64,000 bases of DNA from Xylophilus sp. GOD-11R. GTDB lineage: Bacteria; Pseudomonadota; Gammaproteobacteria; Burkholderiales; Burkholderiaceae_C. Every line of letters starts with the position of its first letter. Positions within the stretch are counted from its first letter, which is position 1. The notes beneath the pieces are model-generated. The model was not told the origin of the DNA. It worked only from the letters and a program-made list of their open reading frames with translations, and did not search any database. Shown piece after piece: positions 39,813 through 49,856 of this stretch. The DNA lies in contig NZ_CP137854.1 of assembly GCF_033546935.1 (NCBI RefSeq), forward strand, positions 4,030,001-4,094,000, read 5' to 3'. The translations under genes were made by a program, and so were the position numbers.

Positions 39813-41273
39813 TCAGGCCGTGCCGCCGACCGTCAGGCCGTTGATGCGCAGCGTCGGCTGGCCGACGCCCACCGGCACGCTCTGGCCTTCCTTGCCGCAG
39901 GTGCCCACTCCCGGATCCAGCGCCATGTCGTTACCGATCATGGCGACCTTCTTCAGCGCTTCCGGACCGGCGCCGACGATGGTGGCGCCCTTCACCGGAT
40001 ACAGGATCTTGCCCTTCTCGACCCAGTAGGCCTCGCTCGCGGAAAACACGAACTTGCCGCTGGTGATGTCGACCTGGCCGCCGCCGAAGTTGGTGGCGTA
40101 GAGGCCTTTGTCGATGCTCGCGACGATCTCCTGCGGATCCATCGTGCCGCCGAGCATGTAGGTGTTGGTCATGCGCGGCATCGGAATGTGCGCATAGCTT
40201 TCGCGCCGGCCGTTGCCGGTGGGCGGCACGCCCATGAGCCGGGCGTTCATCGAATCCTGGATGTAGCAGCGCAGGATGCCGTCTTCGATCAGCACGTTGC
40301 GTTGGCTGGCGTTGCCCTCGTCGTCCACGTTGAGCGAGCCGCGACGGTCGGCGATGGTGCCGTCGTCGAGCACCGTCACGCCCTTGGCCGCCACCCGCTG
40401 GCCGATGCGGCCGGAGAAGGCGCTCGAGCCTTTGCGGTTGAAGTCGCCTTCCAGGCCATGGCCTACCGCCTCGTGCAGGAGGATGCCCGGCCAGCCCGAG
40501 CCCAGCACCACGGTCATCTCGCCGGCCGGCGCCGGCCGCGATTCGAGATTCACCAGCGCCTGCCGCACCGCGTCGTCCACATAGGTGGTGATCAGCGCGT
40601 CGTCGAAATAGGCCAGGCCGAACCGGCCGCCACCGCCGGCGGAGCCCACTTCGCGCCGGCCGCCCTGCTCGGCGATGACCGTCACCGACAGCCGCACCAG
40701 CGGCCGCACATCGGCCGCCAGGGTGCCGTCGGCACGCGCCACCAGCACCACGTCGTATTCGGCGGCCAGGCCCGCCATGACCTGCGCCACGCGCGGATCC
40801 TTGGCGCGGGCCAGTTGCTCCACCCGGCCGAGCAGCGCCACCTTGGCGTTGCTGTCGAGCGAGGCGATCGGATCGAGCTCCGGATACAGCGATCGGCTGC
40901 CGGCGATCTTGCGGGTCTTGACCTTGGCCTTGGCCGATTTCGATGCCTGCGAGATCGAACGCACGGTGCGTGCCGCGTCGAGCAGCGAGGCTTCGGAGAT
41001 ATCGTCGGAATAGGCGAAAGCCGTCTTCTCGCCGCTCACGGCCCGCACGCCCACGCCCTGATCGATGCTGAACGAGCCCGTCTTGACGATGCCCTCCTCC
41101 AGGCTCCAGCCTTCGCTGCGCGTGTACTGGAAGTAGAGATCGGCATCGTCGACCTTGTGCGAGCGAATCTCGGCGAGGGCGCGCGACAGGTGGGATTCGT
41201 CCAGGCCGAAAGGCTCCAGCAGCAGCCGCTGGGCGATGGCGAGGCGTTCGATGGTGGGTTCGCGGGAGATCAT
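39813..41273 (-). CDS. tldD: Metalloprotease TldD
   Basis: A 486-aa TldD/PmbA-family protease. The zinc motif is [24 protein letters not shown] (HExxxH, about residue 265). N-terminal substrate domain, and C-terminal [22 protein letters not shown]-type loop near [15 protein letters not shown]. With TldE/PmbA it degrades unfolded peptides and, in some species, matures modified peptides such as microcin B17. pmbA is not in the window. Next to an MFS transporter, but with no obvious pathway link. Confidence 0.95.
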   Translation of the reverse strand: [486 protein letters not shown]

Positions 41274-41319
41274 CGGGCCATTTTAGGGCGAGCCCATGCC
41301 CCTGCGAGTCGCCGCCGTA

Positions 41320-42528
41320 TCAGGCCGGTCGGCGCCGGCGCCAGTGGCCCCACAGAAAAGGCAGCAGCGCGGTGAACAGCACGGCCACCGCCAGACCGAA
41401 AAGGCTGGCATAGACGGCGCCCGGGCTGCGCCCTGAGCGCAGGCCCAGCCGCGCCAGCCAGCCGTAACCCGCCGAAGCCGCCGCCATGCCCATGAAGACG
41501 AAGGTATTGAGAATGCCCAGCGCCCGGCCACGCACCGGTGCCGGCACCATCGTACGGCCGGCGGTCATGACGATCGGATGCAGCGTGCCGGCCGCCGCCA
41601 GGATGGACAGCAGCGCCACGCCCAGCAGCAACGACGTATCGGGCATCACCGCCAGCAGCAGGCCCGCAGCCATCGACACCAGCATGTTGCCGACGATCAC
41701 CGCCGTGCTGCCGAAGCGCCGGGCGAGCAGCGGCAGCGCAAAGGCACAAGCGAAGGCGACGACGCTGATCGCCGTCATGGCGCTTCCCCGGCTCACCGGG
41801 TCGAGCCCGAACACGTCGGCCACATAAGGTCCGCCCCAGGCGTTGCGAAAGGTCGTGCCGGCCGCCATGCCCAGGCAAACCGGCACCAGTGTCCAGAGGG
41901 CGGGAACCTTCAGCAAGGCGAAGGTTTCCCGCAACAGCGTGGCTGCCGACGCCCCATGGGCCTCGGCATGGCCGCTGTCGTGCACCGTGCGCCACACCGC
42001 GACGCACGCGGCCGCCATGCAGCCCGTCGCCATCAGCATGGCCGGCCGCCAACCGAAGTGCTGTACCGCCCAGCCGAGCGGAGACGCGGCGAACAACACC
42101 CCCAACATGCCCAGCCCGTTGGAGATGGCAAGGGTTCGCAGGTAGACGCGTTCCTGCAGATGCCCGGACGCGTAATGGATCAGTCCGAGGAACACCGGAG
42201 CGCAGGCAACGCCCAGCCCGGCCTGTCCGAGCATCGCCCACACTCCCCCAGGCGCCGACGAAAACACCACGCCACCCGCAACGCCCACGGCCAGCAACAC
42301 CGACGTGGGCCGCCCGACGCCGAGGCGATCGAAAGCCACACCGACCGGCACCTGGGCCAGCGCGAAAGCCATGAAGAAAGCGGAAGAAAGCGCGCCGAAG
42401 CCGGCTGGATCGAGCGACAGGTCGCGCGAAAGCTCGGGCGCCATCACCGCCAGGCAACTGCGGAAGAACTGGCTCATGGCGAACGCGCCGGTGAGCGCGG
42501 CCAGCGCCGGCCAGACGCGCGGCCGCAT
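41320..42528 (-). CDS. MFS transporter
   Basis: A 402-aa major facilitator with about 12 helices. The cytoplasmic loop motif A is seen as GVAFDRLGVGRPT between helices 2 and 3. N-terminal MRPRVWPALAALTGAFAMSQFFR. The start overlaps the rodA stop by one base (TGATG), so it is translated in line with rodA, an unusual pairing. Substrate is unknown. Confidence 0.88.
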   Translation of the reverse strand: MRPRVWPALAALTGAFAMSQFFRSCLAVMAPELSRDLSLDPAGFGALSSAFFMAFALAQVPVGVAFDRLGVGRPTSVLLAVGVAGGVVFSSAPGGVWAMLGQAGLGVACAPVFLGLIHYASGHLQERVYLRTLAISNGLGMLGVLFAASPLGWAVQHFGWRPAMLMATGCMAAACVAVWRTVHDSGHAEAHGASAATLLRETFALLKVPALWTLVPVCLGMAAGTTFRNAWGGPYVADVFGLDPVSRGSAMTAISVVAFACAFALPLLARRFGSTAVIVGNMLVSMAAGLLLAVMPDTSLLLGVALLSILAAAGTLHPIVMTAGRTMVPAPVRGRALGILNTFVFMGMAAASAGYGWLARLGLRSGRSPGAVYASLFGLAVAVLFTALLPFLWGHWRRRRPA

Positions 42529-43682
42529 CAACCGGTCAGCGGCTTGCGCGAGCGCGCCACCGACATCAATATGCCGAGCCCCATCCCCAGCGTCACCATC
42601 GCGGTGCCGCCATAGCTGATGAAGGGCAGCGGCACGCCCACGACCGGAAGAATGCCGCTCACCATGCCCATGTTCACGAAGGCGTAGGTGAAGAAGATCA
42701 TCGCCATCGCGCCGGCCAGCAGGCGCGAGAACAGCGTGGGGGCGTGCATGGCCAGCCACAGCCCGCGCAGCACCACGCAGCAGTAGCCGAGCATCAGCAC
42801 CAGGTTGCCGGCCAGGCCGAACTCTTCGGAGAACGCCGCGAAGATGAAGTCGGTCGTGCGCTCGGGAATGAACTCCAGGTGCGTCTGCGTGCCCGCCATG
42901 AAGCCCTTGCCCCAGACGCCGCCGGAGCCGATGGCGATCATGCCCTGGATGATGTGGAAGCCCTTGCCGAGCGGGTCCTTGGTCGGGTCGAGCAGCGTGC
43001 AGATGCGTTGCTGTTGGTAGTCGTGCAGCACCGCCCAGCGCACACCCGAGGCGCAGAGTTGCGGCTCGAACCATACGATCAGCGCGATGCCGACCGCACC
43101 CAGCAGCAGCGGCGGCAACACCAGCTTCCAGCTCAATCCGGCAAAGAAGATCACCGACAGCCCGGCCGCCAGCACCAGCAGCGAGGTGCCGAGATCGGGC
43201 TGCTTCATGATCAGCCCGACCGGCACCAGCAGCAGCGCGCCGGCCGCCAGGAAGTCGAGCGGCCGCAACTGGCCTTCGCGCTTCTGGAACCACCAGGCCA
43301 GCATCAGCGGCATCGCGATCTTGAGCAGTTCGCTCGGCTGCACCGTCACGCCGAGGTTGATCCAGCGCGTTGCCCCCTTTTTGGTGATGCCGAACAGCGC
43401 TACGGCCACCAGCAGCGTCACGCCGACCAGATAGAGCGGCACGGCGGCCGACATGATTTTTTGCGGCGGCACCTGGGCGATCAGGAACATGATCCCGAAG
43501 GCCAGCAGCATGTTGCGGCCGTGGTCCAGAAAGCGGGTGCCGTGGTCGTAACCGGACGAATACATGGTCAAAAGCCCGGCGCTGCACAGCAGCAGCACGC
43601 CGGCGGCCAGCAGCCAGTCGAAGCCCTGGAGGAACGGCAGCAGACGCCGGGGCAAGGACGGCTTGTCGAAAACGGCAGACAT
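42528..43682 (-). CDS. rodA: Rod shape-determining peptidoglycan polymerase RodA
   Basis: A 384-aa SEDS-family glycosyltransferase with about ten transmembrane helices. Signature blocks: QPSELLKIAMPLMLAWWF, KQPDLGTSLLVLAAGLSVIFFAG, TDFIFAAFSEEFGLAG and PLPFISYGGTAMVTLGMG. It makes glycan strands in the elongasome together with PBP2. mrdA (PBP2), its usual neighbour, is not adjacent: carbonic anhydrase lies just upstream on the same strand. The start ATG 43682 begins MSAVFDKPSLPR. Confidence 0.96.
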   Translation of the reverse strand: MSAVFDKPSLPRRLLPFLQGFDWLLAAGVLLLCSAGLLTMYSSGYDHGTRFLDHGRNMLLAFGIMFLIAQVPPQKIMSAAVPLYLVGVTLLVAVALFGITKKGATRWINLGVTVQPSELLKIAMPLMLAWWFQKREGQLRPLDFLAAGALLLVPVGLIMKQPDLGTSLLVLAAGLSVIFFAGLSWKLVLPPLLLGAVGIALIVWFEPQLCASGVRWAVLHDYQQQRICTLLDPTKDPLGKGFHIIQGMIAIGSGGVWGKGFMAGTQTHLEFIPERTTDFIFAAFSEEFGLAGNLVLMLGYCCVVLRGLWLAMHAPTLFSRLLAGAMAMIFFTYAFVNMGMVSGILPVVGVPLPFISYGGTAMVTLGMGLGILMSVARSRKPLTG

Positions 43683-43713
43683 CGACCGATTATCGGCCAA
43701 GGCCGTGCAGACC

Positions 43714-44409
43714 TCAGTCCGATTCGAGGCCCTGCGGCTGGCGCTTGCGGGCTGTCGGTGCCACGCCCGGTGCGTCGGCCGGTGTGTCATGGAACCTGAT
43801 GCGGCCGGTGGCGATGTCGTAGACCGCCGGAACGATGCCGAGCTGCTCCTCTTCGACCAGCGCCCGGATCGCCGGGCTCTGCTCCAGCACCCGCGCCACG
43901 CCACGCCGCACGTTGCGCTCGGTCACCTGCGCCACCAGAGCCGCATTGCACGAGGTGCCGTCGGCATGCACCATGCGCCAGCCCGCGCTTTCGGCGGGCG
44001 AACAGATGTTCTCCAGCAAGGCCGTCAGGTGGCCGAGTTTCACGCCGTCGATCGCGCCGCGGATGGCGCCGCAACCGGTGTGCCCCAAAATCACGATGAG
44101 CTTGACCCCGACGACGGCGGCCGCGTATTCGAGCGAGCCCAGCACGGTGGTGCCGACCACGTTGCCGGCGTTGCGGATCGAGAAGACAGCGCCGAAACCC
44201 TGGTCGAACACCAGTTCAACCGACGTGCGCGAATCCATGCAACTGACGATGGCCGCAAAGGGCGTCTGTCCTTCCTTGGTTTTTTCCATCTGATCGAGAA
44301 GATCGCGCGGCTGGTGCAAGGCGGTCACGAATCGAAAATTGCCCTCTTTCAGGAACTGAAGCGCGTCGGCGGGCGAAATGTCGGCGGAAGATACGTCTCG
44401 GGTGTGCAT
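43714..44409 (-). CDS. Beta-class carbonic anhydrase
   Basis: A 231-aa zinc enzyme interconverting CO2 and bicarbonate. Zinc ligands: Cys in VSCMDSRTS, His and Cys in ILGHTGCGAI. GNFRFV and NAGNVV are family blocks. ATG 44409 is chosen; a TTG at 44424 is in frame. The gene lies 39 bases downstream of a SulP transporter on the same strand, a pairing that suggests joint bicarbonate uptake and hydration. Confidence 0.94.
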   Translation of the reverse strand: MHTRDVSSADISPADALQFLKEGNFRFVTALHQPRDLLDQMEKTKEGQTPFAAIVSCMDSRTSVELVFDQGFGAVFSIRNAGNVVGTTVLGSLEYAAAVVGVKLIVILGHTGCGAIRGAIDGVKLGHLTALLENICSPAESAGWRMVHADGTSCNAALVAQVTERNVRRGVARVLEQSPAIRALVEEEQLGIVPAVYDIATGRIRFHDTPADAPGVAPTARKRQPQGLESD

Positions 44410-44448
44410 GGCCAATCCAGTCAATATTTATCGGTGGTTCATGTCGAG

Positions 44449-46092
44449 TCAGTGCCGTAATTGCTTGAGCAGATCCTGTGAAACACCCGCCGTACGACGC
44501 GGCACTTCGTCGTGCGCGCTGATGACGCCATTGAGAATGTCGCGCTCGCTGGCGATCTTGGGCAGGTTGTATTGCTTGCGAAAACCGATCAAGGAAAGCT
44601 TGATCGAACGCTCGATGGCGCGCCCGCGCGCAAAATCGCGAATGATTTCCAGCACGTCGAAATCGATATATTCGGTATGCGACGCATCGACAATTACTGC
44701 CGAATGATCCGGCAACCGCTCCAGCGTCTGCTTGATGGACGCCTTATTGAGAAAAGAAACTTCCTGCGCCAGCGACAGCTTGATCAGGTCGCCGTTCACG
44801 AACGACGACCGCTGAAAATAATACGAAAGCCGGGCGTTCTGCTTCAGGATGAAGAATATCGAAACCAGCAGGCCGATGCCGACGCCGCGCAGCAGATCCA
44901 GAAAAACCACCGCCAGTACCGTCACCACGAACGGCACGAACTGATTGACCTTGTCTGCCCGCCAGATGCGTTTGAAAACCTCCGGCCGCGCCAGCCGATA
45001 ACCGGTGAATATCAATACCGCCGCGAGTGCCGCCTTGGGAACGTGATTGAGCCAGGCCGGCACTGCGACCACGCAGGCCAGCAGCAGGATGCCGTGCACG
45101 ATGGTGGACGCCTTGCTCCTGGCGCCGGCATTGATATTGGCGGAGCTCCGCACGATGACGCTGGTGATCGGCAAGCCGCCCAGCAATCCACAGAGGATAT
45201 TGCCGATACCCTGCGCTCGCAGTTCGGTGTTGGCGGGTGTGATGCGTTTCAGCGGGTCGAGCTTGTCGGTCGCCTCGGTGCACAACAGGGTTTCGATGGA
45301 CGCCACCACCGCGATCACCACGCCCGTCATCCAGACGCCCGGCTCAAACAGTCCGGCGAAGTCCGGCAGCGCGAATTGGCTGAAGAATTCCTCCGCCGAA
45401 TTCGGGACCGGTAGCTGAATCAGGTGCGTATTGCCTTCCAGTGCAAATTCGGACTGGGCACTCTTGAGCAGCTGGTTGATGACCACACCGGCCACCACCA
45501 CCAGCAAACCGACCGGGAACAACTGCGATTTCTTGAATGCCTTGGTGCTCCACAGCACCATCAGGGCCAGCCCCAGCGAAGAAATCAGCACGGCCCCCGG
45601 TTCGATATGCGCCACCAAGTCGGCAATATCCACAAAGGAAAACCCCGTCTCCGTTTCACCGAGAAAGGCCTTGCGATCGAAGCCCACCGCATTCTCGGCC
45701 TGGTGGATGACGATAGTGATGCCGATGCCTGCCAGCATGCCTTCGATGACATTCGAAGGAATATAGTCGGCAACGCCACCCATTTCAGCCGCCCCTGCCA
45801 GCAATTGCAGCACGCCGGCAATCAACACGGCGCAGAGCAGATAGGAGAACGGCATGGCCGACATGGCCGTGACCACGATCGCGATAAGGCCGGCCGCCGG
45901 CCCGCTGACGGAAAGCGCCGAACCCGAAAGCGTGCCCACCACCACACCACCGATAACGCCCGCCACGATTCCGGCGAAAGGTGAAACTCCGCACGCCTGG
46001 GCGATTCCCAGGCACAACGGCAATGCCACCAGAAAAACAATGAGGCCGGACAGCATGTCCCGGCCGAACCTTGCGAATATCTTATTTTCCAT
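44449..46092 (-). CDS. SulP-family anion (probably bicarbonate) transporter with STAS domain
   Basis: A 547-aa membrane protein. About 11-12 helices start with GRDMLSGLIVFLVALPLCLGIAQA. A SulP core motif is seen in VVVGTLSGSALSVSGPAAGL and GLLGGLPITSVIVRSSANINAGARSK. The C-terminal STAS domain begins near residue 440 (VSFLNKASIKQTLERLPDHSAVIVDASHTEYIDFDVLEII). Since it is paired with a carbonic anhydrase, bicarbonate is a better guess than sulphate (BicA-like). ATG 46092 is chosen over an upstream extension. Confidence 0.9.
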   Translation of the reverse strand: MENKIFARFGRDMLSGLIVFLVALPLCLGIAQACGVSPFAGIVAGVIGGVVVGTLSGSALSVSGPAAGLIAIVVTAMSAMPFSYLLCAVLIAGVLQLLAGAAEMGGVADYIPSNVIEGMLAGIGITIVIHQAENAVGFDRKAFLGETETGFSFVDIADLVAHIEPGAVLISSLGLALMVLWSTKAFKKSQLFPVGLLVVVAGVVINQLLKSAQSEFALEGNTHLIQLPVPNSAEEFFSQFALPDFAGLFEPGVWMTGVVIAVVASIETLLCTEATDKLDPLKRITPANTELRAQGIGNILCGLLGGLPITSVIVRSSANINAGARSKASTIVHGILLLACVVAVPAWLNHVPKAALAAVLIFTGYRLARPEVFKRIWRADKVNQFVPFVVTVLAVVFLDLLRGVGIGLLVSIFFILKQNARLSYYFQRSSFVNGDLIKLSLAQEVSFLNKASIKQTLERLPDHSAVIVDASHTEYIDFDVLEIIRDFARGRAIERSIKLSLIGFRKQYNLPKIASERDILNGVISAHDEVPRRTAGVSQDLLKQLRH

Positions 46093-46275
46093 GGGCCCAG
46101 TCTGTGAGTGACAAAATCGACGCCTAGCGCGCCTCGGTCCATTCAGATTAGCCCAAGGAATCAAATCAGCCGATTATCGTTTTCCAATTAAAACAATCGC
46201 AACGCCCTGTTTTGCAGGTATATTTTTCGCGGAGTAGCCGCCATCAAAACCCCAGAAACCGACCCATTCGAAATC

Positions 46276-46866
46276 ATGTCCGCCACCACGCACCTGCTCT
46301 ACCTCCACGGGTTCCGCTCCTCACCGCAATCGGCCAAGGCCGTGCTGATGGCTGCCCGCATGCGCGAGCGCCATCCGCAGGTGGTCTGGTGGTGCCCGCA
46401 GTTGCCGCCGTCGCCGGCCGAAGCCATGGCGATGGTGGCCGCCGGCACGGCCGGATGGCCGCGCGGCGGCATGGCCGTCGTCGGCTCCTCGCTCGGCGGG
46501 TTCTATGCCGGCTGGGTGCAGGCCAGCACCGGTTGCGCCAGGGCGGTCCTCATCAACCCGGCCGTGCATCCGGCACGTGACCTGGCCCGCTACATTGGCG
46601 AGCAGACCACCTGGCACGACCCGGCAGAGCGTTTCTATTTCGAACCTGTCTTCGTCGACCAGTTGCGCGCTCTGGCCCATGCGCCGCCCGCCGGTCGCGA
46701 CCGGGCGATGGCGTTCATCGCGCAGGGCGACGAGGTGCTGGACTGGCGCGAAATGGCCGCCTGGTGTGCCGGCGCGACCACCACGGTGCTGGCGGGCGGC
46801 GACCACGCGCTGAGCGATTTTCCCGATCACCTGCCCGCCATCGAAACATTTCTGGGCCTCGACTGA
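46276..46866 (+). CDS. YqiA-like alpha/beta-hydrolase (esterase)
   Basis: A 196-aa small esterase. N-terminal LLYLHGFRSSPQSAKA, nucleophile elbow VVGSSLGGFYAG with the Ser, and catalytic Asp/His in IAQGDEVLDW and AGGDHALSDF. Its substrate is unknown. Preceded by an AT-richer 183-base region (46093-46275) that holds the divergent promoters of this gene and the SulP gene. Confidence 0.88.
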   Translation: MSATTHLLYLHGFRSSPQSAKAVLMAARMRERHPQVVWWCPQLPPSPAEAMAMVAAGTAGWPRGGMAVVGSSLGGFYAGWVQASTGCARAVLINPAVHPARDLARYIGEQTTWHDPAERFYFEPVFVDQLRALAHAPPAGRDRAMAFIAQGDEVLDWREMAAWCAGATTTVLAGGDHALSDFPDHLPAIETFLGLD

Positions 46867-46923
46867 CGCCGCGACCGGACGGGCGGCGTTTTTCGGCCTC
46901 GGCCAAATGGGACAATCCGCGCC

Positions 46924-48999
46924 ATGTACGCATTGTTCGAAGAAGCCGGCAAATTTCTCGCCGGCCGCATCCTGTCCGAAGCCGAGTCGTCCGCCCAGGT
47001 GGAGCTCGCCTCGGGAAAGCGGGTCAAGGTCAAGGCCGCCAACCTGCTGCTCAAGTTCGAGAAGCCCGACCCTGAAAAGCTGCTGGCCGACGCCCGCTCG
47101 CTGGCCGAGGGCATCGAGCTCGAAATGGCCTATGAATTCGCGCCCGACGAGGAATTCGGCTTCGCCGAACTCGCGCAGGACTATTTCAGCGCCGCCGCCA
47201 CCATCACCGAGCAGTCCGCCATGCTGGTGAAGCTGTTCGAGGCGCCGCACTACTTCCGCCGCGCCGGCAAAGGCCGTTTCCGCAAAGCGGCGCCCGAGAT
47301 CGTGCAGCAGGCCCTGCTGGCCATCGAACGCAAGAAGGCGCAGGCCCAGCAGATCGCCGATTGGGCCGAGGCGCTGGCCGCCGGCCAGGCGCCGCAGTCG
47401 ATCCGCGACGAGCTCTACAAGATCCTCTTCAAGCCCGACAAGAACACGTCCGAGTACAAGGCGGTGGTCGAAGCCTCCCGCGCCACCCAGACCGCACCGC
47501 TCGACCTGCTGCGCCGCGCCGGCGCCATCGCCTCGCCCTACCAGTTTCACTGGAAGCGGTTCCTGTTCGACCATTTCCCCAAGGGCATCGGCTTTCCGGG
47601 CTCGCTCGAAGCCCCGCCGGTTACCGAAGAGCTGCCGCTGGCCGAAGGCGTGGCCGCCTTCTCCATCGACGACTCGCAGACCACCGAGATCGACGACGCC
47701 CTGTCGGTGCAGGGCCTGGGCAGCGGCTCGGTCACCGTCGGCGTGCACATCGCCGCGCCCGGGCTGGCCTTCACGCCCGGCGGCGCGCTGGACCAGGTGG
47801 CGCGCCAACGCTTGTCCACCGTCTACATGCCGGGCCACAAGATCACCATGCTGCCCGACGCCATCGTGCAGACCTACACCCTGGGCGCGGGCCAGGCACG
47901 GCCCGCCGTGTCGCTTTACGTCACCCTGGACGAGGCCACGCTGGCAGTCACCGCCAGCGAGACTCGCCTGGAACGCGTGCCGGTGGTCGCCAACCTGCGC
48001 CACGACCGGCTCGACGACACCGTCACCGAGCAATGGCTGACCGACCCGGCCTCCCCGCCCGCCGCGCCGGCCCCGGAAGCCGAGGCGCTGCGTGCGGAGA
48101 TGTCCTTCCTGTTCCGCCTGGCGCGCCATCTCAAGGCCGCACGCGAGGTGGTGCGCGGCAAGCCCGAGAACTTCAACCGGCCCGACTACAACTTCCGTCT
48201 CGAATCGGACACCGACAGCGAACCCGTGGGCGACGAGACGGTGCGCATCACCGTGCGCCGCCGCGGCGCACCGCTCGACCTGATCGTGGCCGAGGCGATG
48301 ATCCTGGCCAACAGCACCTGGGGCAGCTGGCTCGGCGACCTGGGCGTGCCGGGCATCTACCGCAGCCAGGCCAGCATGGCGCCGGGCGTGAAGGTGCGCA
48401 TGGGCACCAAGGCGCTGCCGCATGCCGGCATCGGCGTGCCGAGCTATGCCTGGAGCACCTCGCCGCTGCGCCGCTACGTCGATCTGGTGAATCAGTGGCA
48501 GATCATCGCGGCCGCTCGCCACGGCCGCACCGCCGCGCTGGCCGCACCCTTCAAGCCCAAGGACGCCGAGCTGTTCTCCATCATCTCCAGCTTCGACGCC
48601 GCCTACAGCGCCTACAACGGCTACCAGGCCGCCATGGAGCGGTTCTGGACGCTGCAGTACCTGCGTCAGAACGGTATTGCCGAGCTCACCGCCAGCGTCA
48701 TCAAGGAAGGCCCGGCCGGCAGCCTGCTGGTACGCGCCGACGAGCTGCCGCTGGTGCTGCCGGTACTCGGCGCGCAGTCGCTGCCGCGCGGTGCCCGGGT
48801 ACGGGTGAAGCTCGGCGAGATCGACGACATCGCGCTCGACGTGGGTGGCACCGTGGTCGAGCGGCTCGACGCGGCACCGGTCGACGAAGGCGACGATGCC
48901 GGAGCCGACGAGGAAGAAGCCATGGCCGCCGGCCCCATCGCCATCGCGGTGGACGTGGACGACGCCCAGCCGCAGGCCGACGCGCCCGCCGCCGCCTGA
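46924..48999 (+). CDS. RNase II/RNB-domain exoribonuclease
   Basis: A 691-aa protein with the RNB catalytic core: SIDDSQTTEIDDALSVQGLG (catalytic Asp cluster), VGVHIAAPGLAFTPG, TVYMPGHKITMLPDA, and YAWSTSPLRRYVDLVNQWQI. It degrades RNA 3' to 5'. Unlike E. coli RNase II it has an unusual N-terminal half lacking an obvious double cold-shock domain and an acidic C-terminal tail (DEGDDAGADEEEA). That form is common in Burkholderiales. Confidence 0.93.
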   Translation: MYALFEEAGKFLAGRILSEAESSAQVELASGKRVKVKAANLLLKFEKPDPEKLLADARSLAEGIELEMAYEFAPDEEFGFAELAQDYFSAAATITEQSAMLVKLFEAPHYFRRAGKGRFRKAAPEIVQQALLAIERKKAQAQQIADWAEALAAGQAPQSIRDELYKILFKPDKNTSEYKAVVEASRATQTAPLDLLRRAGAIASPYQFHWKRFLFDHFPKGIGFPGSLEAPPVTEELPLAEGVAAFSIDDSQTTEIDDALSVQGLGSGSVTVGVHIAAPGLAFTPGGALDQVARQRLSTVYMPGHKITMLPDAIVQTYTLGAGQARPAVSLYVTLDEATLAVTASETRLERVPVVANLRHDRLDDTVTEQWLTDPASPPAAPAPEAEALRAEMSFLFRLARHLKAAREVVRGKPENFNRPDYNFRLESDTDSEPVGDETVRITVRRRGAPLDLIVAEAMILANSTWGSWLGDLGVPGIYRSQASMAPGVKVRMGTKALPHAGIGVPSYAWSTSPLRRYVDLVNQWQIIAAARHGRTAALAAPFKPKDAELFSIISSFDAAYSAYNGYQAAMERFWTLQYLRQNGIAELTASVIKEGPAGSLLVRADELPLVLPVLGAQSLPRGARVRVKLGEIDDIALDVGGTVVERLDAAPVDEGDDAGADEEEAMAAGPIAIAVDVDDAQPQADAPAAA

Positions 49000-49013
49000 T
49001 CCCCGGCCTCGAC

Positions 49014-49856
49014 GTGCGCCGCCCCAGCCCTCTCCAGATCGCGCTCGGCGTGTCGGTCGGGCTGCACCTCGCCCTGCTGGCACTACGCTTCGGCGCACCC
49101 GAAACCTTCAACCGCGTCTTCCAGGACACGCCGCTGGAGGTGGTGCTGGTGAATGCGCGCAGCAACGAAAAACCGAGCCAGGCGCAAGCGCTCGCACAGG
49201 CCTCGCTCGCCGGCGGCGGCGAAGCGGCCTCCGGCCGGGCGACATCGCCCCTGCCGTACTCCGCCATCACCAACGCCGGCGACAGCGCCGACGAGGCGCG
49301 CCGCCAGATCGACTCGCTGATGGAGCGACAGGAACAGTTGCTGGCCCAGATCCGCAAGGAGATCGCCGCATTGCCCGTGCCCGACCCGCGCGCTTCGGCC
49401 GACACCCCCGACCGCGCCCAGCAGGAAGAGCGCCGCCGCCAGCTGGTGAAGCTGCTCGCCGAGATCGAGCGCCGGGTCAACGAAGAAAACGCGCGGCCAC
49501 GCAAGCGCTACATCAGCCCGGCGACCCGCGAGGTGGCCTATGCGCTGTACTACGACCACCTGCGCCGCCGCATCGAGGACCGGGGCACCCAGTACTTTCC
49601 GGAAGCCGGCGGCACCAAGCTCTACGGCGAACTCACCATGGTCGTCACCGTGCATCACGATGGCCGCGTGGTGTCGACCGAGATCGTGCGCAGCTCGGGC
49701 AACAAACAACTCGACCGCCGCGCCGAAGCCATCGCCCGGGGCGCGGGCCCCTTCGGTGCCTTCGATGCCCAGATGCGCCGGGAGGTCGACCAGATCGTGA
49801 TCGTCTCCCGCTTCAAATTCACCCGCGACGAAACGCTGGAAGCCCATGTCCGCTGA
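49014..49856 (+). CDS. TonB-like energy transducer protein
   Basis: A 280-aa protein from a GTG at 49014, 14 bases after the RNB gene. Short cytoplasmic start, one transmembrane helix (LQIALGVSVGLHLALLALRF), a long periplasmic coiled-coil linker rich in Q/E/R (RRQIDSLMERQEQLLAQIRKEI), and a TonB C-terminal domain (LTMVVTVHHDGRVVSTEIVRSSGNKQLDRRA). No exbB/exbD genes adjoin. It overlaps aroE by 11 bases. A TonB paralogue with envelope role is the likely identity. Confidence 0.87.
   Translation: MRRPSPLQIALGVSVGLHLALLALRFGAPETFNRVFQDTPLEVVLVNARSNEKPSQAQALAQASLAGGGEAASGRATSPLPYSAITNAGDSADEARRQIDSLMERQEQLLAQIRKEIAALPVPDPRASADTPDRAQQEERRRQLVKLLAEIERRVNEENARPRKRYISPATREVAYALYYDHLRRRIEDRGTQYFPEAGGTKLYGELTMVVTVHHDGRVVSTEIVRSSGNKQLDRRAEAIARGAGPFGAFDAQMRREVDQIVIVSRFKFTRDETLEAHVR

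Noticed and set aside
47361..49856. A continuous 831-codon plus-strand frame covering part of the RNB gene and the TonB-like gene
   Set aside because: The first part is out of frame with the RNB gene. Only the portion after GTG 49014 has a domain.
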